From: Schistosoma mansoni
Taxonomy: Eukaryota > Platyhelminthes > Trematoda > Strigeidida > Schistosomatidae
Assembly (NCBI RefSeq): GCF_000237925.1
Contig: NC_031502.1
Location: 6,305,443-6,369,442, forward strand
Length of the DNA: 64,000 nucleotides
Direction: 5' to 3'
Positions 60,450 through 64,000 of the stretch are shown one piece after another. How positions within the stretch are numbered: position 1 is the first letter of the stretch; every line of letters starts with the position of its first letter. The position numbers and the translations under genes are program-made. The notes below the pieces were generated by a model. That model ran no database searches and was not told the origin of the DNA. It worked only from the letters and a program-made list of their open reading frames with translations.

Positions 60450-61215
60450 AACAGTACCAGTAGTAATAGAAAAGATTAGGCATCGAAGGTACGATGTGGG
60501 AAGAAAATATAAGTTGATGAAATAAAAACAGAAAAAATAATAAGGAATTCAAAATCTCATAGTTCGGAAGACGACAAAGTGTGGATTCACCTACACCATT
60601 GCAAACGATTTTAAGCTATTTAATTCAGAGTCTCCAACCATTGGTTACAATAAACGAGCGAACCCTAAAAAGGTATTCTACATCTATTAACATAGACTGA
60701 TGCAATGTTTTGGCTTACCCTCCCCTGGCTTTCTTCCAGCTTACTCCCTCACCAGAAAACATCGCTCGTCGAGGTAAGCTGTACTCTTGTCCCAACCACC
60801 TCAGTTGGTGAAGATTTACTAACTCACCAATCGACTTTTCATCCTTACCTAGTACCCTGTTCCTAACCTAGGCATTGCTTACCCTGTGGTCCAAAAATAC
60901 ACGAGTAATGCTCCGTAGACACCTATGATGGAATACCAGTAACATGCGAATATCGTCTACTCCTAATGACCATGTTTCAAATCCATAAGGTAGAACTGAA
61001 TGGATTGATGCACAGTAAACTTGCCCTTCGGTTGACAGATGTATTGTCTTGCTCATGCCACAAGGGATGCAAGTTGTCAAAAGTCAATCAAATCTTCTGA
61101 ACCCATTTTTGAGATTCGATCAGATACCAGGCGATCAAGACTGATGAAACTCCCGAGATAAGTGAAGCAATCAGTACGTCCAACTACTTCACTCCCTATC
61201 ATTAATTCAAGAGAT
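60450..61215 (-). mobile_element. RTE LINE fragment, C-terminal part
   Basis: A minus-strand frame at 61080-60868 encodes STEGQVYCASIHSVLPYGFE, TWSLGVDDIRMLLVFHHRCL and RSITRVFLDHRVSNA, matching LINE B ([19 protein letters not shown] ... [16 protein letters not shown]). Upstream of it, about 61215-61090, are remnants of the GG.V..V..F.YLGS region. The 3' side runs through ACCAATGGTTGGAGAC near 60630. Broken by stops. Confidence 0.8.
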
Positions 61216-63689
61216 TATGCAAGTCAATCCTGATGTAAAGTTTCACATTCGGAAAATACGATCAAATGACGAATATTACTGTCTTGATTCAGCACCATAC
61301 GTTTGATTACAGTGAAGAAATCTTAACACGAAATATACAGTACTACTATGACACTCCCTTTTTTTCGCCAATTAATCTGTGAATATTAGGAAAATATGCA
61401 TATGCAGTAATTAGCTATCATTCAAAGTCATTCCCAACTTATCTGCTACCATTATTGTTCCCTTGAAATCTTTTTTTCATTACCGAATATATTTGGTCCA
61501 TCAATTCTACTGTAAGAAGTAGGAAAATGTATAAATCATAGTGGTTTTACTTTTTGAGTTTCTCACTAATTACATTCTCGATAAATTATAAATACTCTAA
61601 AAAATAACGTAAGAGCATACAGCTAAAAATATGATTAGTTACTCAAAGGAAATATTAAACAGAGAAATTGATGGAAGTAAATGCACATTTGATAGAATGG
61701 TAGCACAATAGCTTGAACAATATACCAAATTAAGAAAGAGAACTTCTAGGTCCACATAAGTTTCATTGCTATTGATCAGGTTTGTTCATGTGATACCAAT
61801 ATTGGACATCATATTTAGGTACTATTTACAAGGATTACTTGACGAAAGAATTGACCGATTGCCGTAAATTAATGGGATGGAATGGTTTTATGAATTAGTT
61901 TGAACTACTTGATAGTAGTATTAGGCTGCAAATCTAATTTTAAAATGAGGAGGATTTCCCACTCTATCAAATTTATTATTTTTCCTACACTGTAAACTAA
62001 CATTAACAAGTGATCGTCTCACTAAAGAAAATCAACTTAATGAAAAGAAACTATATACACATTTAATTTTCTCTCCAATCGGCCTTTTATGTCCATGTTT
62101 GGAAGGAGTCGGCATGATATATCATTCACCTGAATGTTTGTGATTAGTGATGTTTATTATTAAACCATTTATGTAATGTCAAGGATGTGATATTTCAATA
62201 ACAACTGGAACAATCATCCCTCATTTCGGCATCTGAGGATGTTACTACAGCTGTTCATACGATGAATAACTTCATATAATAAAATGCATCACCTGGTCTC
62301 CAAGGGATAATCAGTGTAATAGTATCTAAGTTCTAATTAGTGACAACCAAACTGTATCGACCAGTATCGTAGTACAGTAACGTCCAATCTGAAGTCAAAC
62401 TATCTAGATTACCAGTAATATGGTAATATTAATTGGTAAAAACTGAGGGATATTAAATAAGATTGTACATCTTAATTAGATAATATCGTCGAAAAGAAAG
62501 TTTTTTCTTCTCTGAATTGTCTTCATTCTTCTTTAATCACTTTGAACTGAATTCACTGAGATGAAAGGAAATAGATATAATCTGGCTTTGGTTAAGTAGA
62601 GGAAGTCAATTAAGTGATGTTTTGAATAAGTGACTATTTGAATTTTATTTGTAGGAAATAATTATGATTTTATTTTGGAATTAACTTCATTTATTTTTTC
62701 TTTGATAACTTCGACTAATCTCAATGTAAAGTTAATAGTTAATTGAGAAAATATTGCACTCATATATATGTCAATCTAAATAAGGTTTATCCAATATATA
62801 AATTACTTTTTGAAATTTGATCAAATACTTTTGAGAAGAGGCCTTTTTGTTAATTTTAACAAAGTAATTTGATTACCACACAAGGTTCAATGGTGTTACT
62901 TAATTTATTTCATGCCCAGAAATGTAGAAGGCGATATACAGTCGAACAATGAAGTTTTCCATTACGAAATTATCTTAGTTAAATAATCACTAAAATAGGG
63001 GAAATAACAGTTAGCTGTTTGGTCCACCAGAGAACAGACATAAAACGGAACAACTATTTACCACTTTCTAGTTATCAAATCCTAATTACTGATTACATGC
63101 TGTCGGTCACTCTGCAAAGTAAAAACCAGTCTAAAAGACTTGACAGTTGTCTCTCAGTTAGCTAAGATTTAAGACCTGTAACTGTGGTACTATGTGATAA
63201 GGGTTCGAATTCCAACCACTGTATTGGTTCTCTCAAAACTATAATTATGCTTTGTTAAAAAGTACTAAATATTACAGGAGCTAGATTTACAGTTGCCTAC
63301 TGGTTACGTCCAATAATTTAACATTAAAATGACGTAATTTTAAGTAGCCTCTATTTTTGATTATTTAAGACACATGCACAACTAATTATTATTCTACGAA
63401 TAATGAGTCGACTAAATTTTATCAATATCAAAAATATAAGTAAACTAGAAAATCACACACGAAATACAATGGTTCTTTACACTGACAAGTACTGATAATA
63501 ATTTACAACGAATCCAAGAATTGTAATCAGTCGATCTATCAGGATGTCATGTTCTGTATTCTTGAAAGTATAGAGTTACTTCAAGGTATAGTATTACTAC
63601 TGAACAATTATATGGTTCATTATGGAGCTGATAAAATTTTCACTAAAAATCTTCAATATCTATCTCGTAATAAACTAATGATAATTTCG
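61216..63689. other. AT-rich stretch, no gene recognised
   Basis: No ORF above chance length and no family recognised. A GGGTTCGAATTCC motif near 63201 looks like an isolated tRNA B box or SINE remnant, without a cloverleaf around it. Probably SLC26 intron. Confidence 0.5.
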
Positions 63690-63898
63690 ATTGAGATCGT
63701 GAATCAATCAATGTTGGACCACCATTGAAAAGCTGGAAGCACTAGACGATCGTCTCGTCCTAGCATAAGACTCTTCAGCAGTGTGCATCCACGATTCCCT
63801 AAGCGTGATTCGAATCAAGAACCTTCGGTTCATTGTCTTTGGAAATGGTTTCCAGGTTTTCAATGGTGGTCTGATATCGATCGTTTCATGATCTCAAT
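63690..63898 (-). repeat. Smalpha-like SINE with inverted ends
   Basis: Minus-strand core: CTGCTGAAGAGTCTTATGC, TAGGACGAGACGATCG, TCTAGTGCTTCC (63781-63733). GATTCGAATCAAG (63808-63820) is the B-box remnant. The ends are inverted repeats: 63690-63738 and 63849-63897 match in about 39 of 48 positions when one is reversed (TTGAGATC...TTTTCAATGGTGGTC). Both hammerhead boxes carry changes (CUGAAGA, GAGAC). Confidence 0.65.
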
Positions 63899-64000
63899 CA
63901 AAACACAACAATCTCCACAACCCTATACTGATAATACTTTCCATATTACGTAAATAGTGGTAAAAATATATTATAAGTTTGAGATGTTAGATAGTTGAAG

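Noticed and set aside
63165-63235. Possible tRNA gene (GGTTCGAATTCC)
   Set aside because: B-box-like sequence only; no acceptor stem or anticodon arm could be drawn around it.

Overview
The window is animal nuclear DNA, most likely from a schistosome (a blood-fluke flatworm). The grounds are AT-rich introns, a 44-nt micro-intron at the 5' end of a gene, long introns packed with transposons, RTE-type and CR1-type LINEs, Ty3/gypsy LTR elements of the trematode CsRn1/Boudicca type, and short repeats that resemble the hammerhead-ribozyme Smalpha elements known from schistosomes. It is a draft assembly with two runs of N (33271-33470 and 37727-37951). The species cannot be fixed from this sequence alone.

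Three host genes can be assembled from exons with consistent splice sites and phases. (1) Minus strand, 14372 to 1872: holocytochrome c synthase (HCCS), four coding exons that join to 249 codons plus a stop; its introns hold two LINEs and several short repeats. (2) Plus strand, 26368 to 52933: a SMARCAD1/Fun30 SNF2-family chromatin remodeller, 16 coding exons, about 1284 residues, phase-consistent throughout except for one exon that is 1 nt short. (3) Plus strand, from 53642: the first two exons of an SLC26/SulP anion transporter, whose remainder lies beyond the window; its first intron is of the GC-AG type.

Region by region: 1-1871 is the 3' flank of HCCS. 1872-14372 is HCCS, with LINE B (5'-truncated, about 5008-7150) in intron 2 and LINE A (9853-13669, near full length, 10-bp target-site duplication) in intron 1. 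15170-18560 is a badly decayed CR1-like LINE on the minus strand. 18570-22150 holds LTR-type fossils: a gag frame and three LTR-like repeats. 22165 to about 25000 is a partial Ty3/gypsy element with an RNase H-integrase frame. 25000-26367 is the upstream region of SMARCAD1. Inside the SMARCAD1 introns lie RTE fragments and LINE C (32989-35400), an inverted, nearly identical partial copy of LINE A that carries the same reading-frame defects. 53642-57246 is the SLC26 start, and 57247-64000 is repeat-rich with no recognised exon.

The genes form no operon. HCCS attaches heme to cytochrome c in mitochondria, SMARCAD1 remodels nucleosomes, and SLC26 proteins move anions across membranes. SMARCAD1 and SLC26 lie tandem, only 708 bp apart from stop to start. 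No wholly new biological system is evident. The most unusual material is the set of hammerhead-like SINE copies, the LINE pair sharing the same lesions, and a fold-back repeat.
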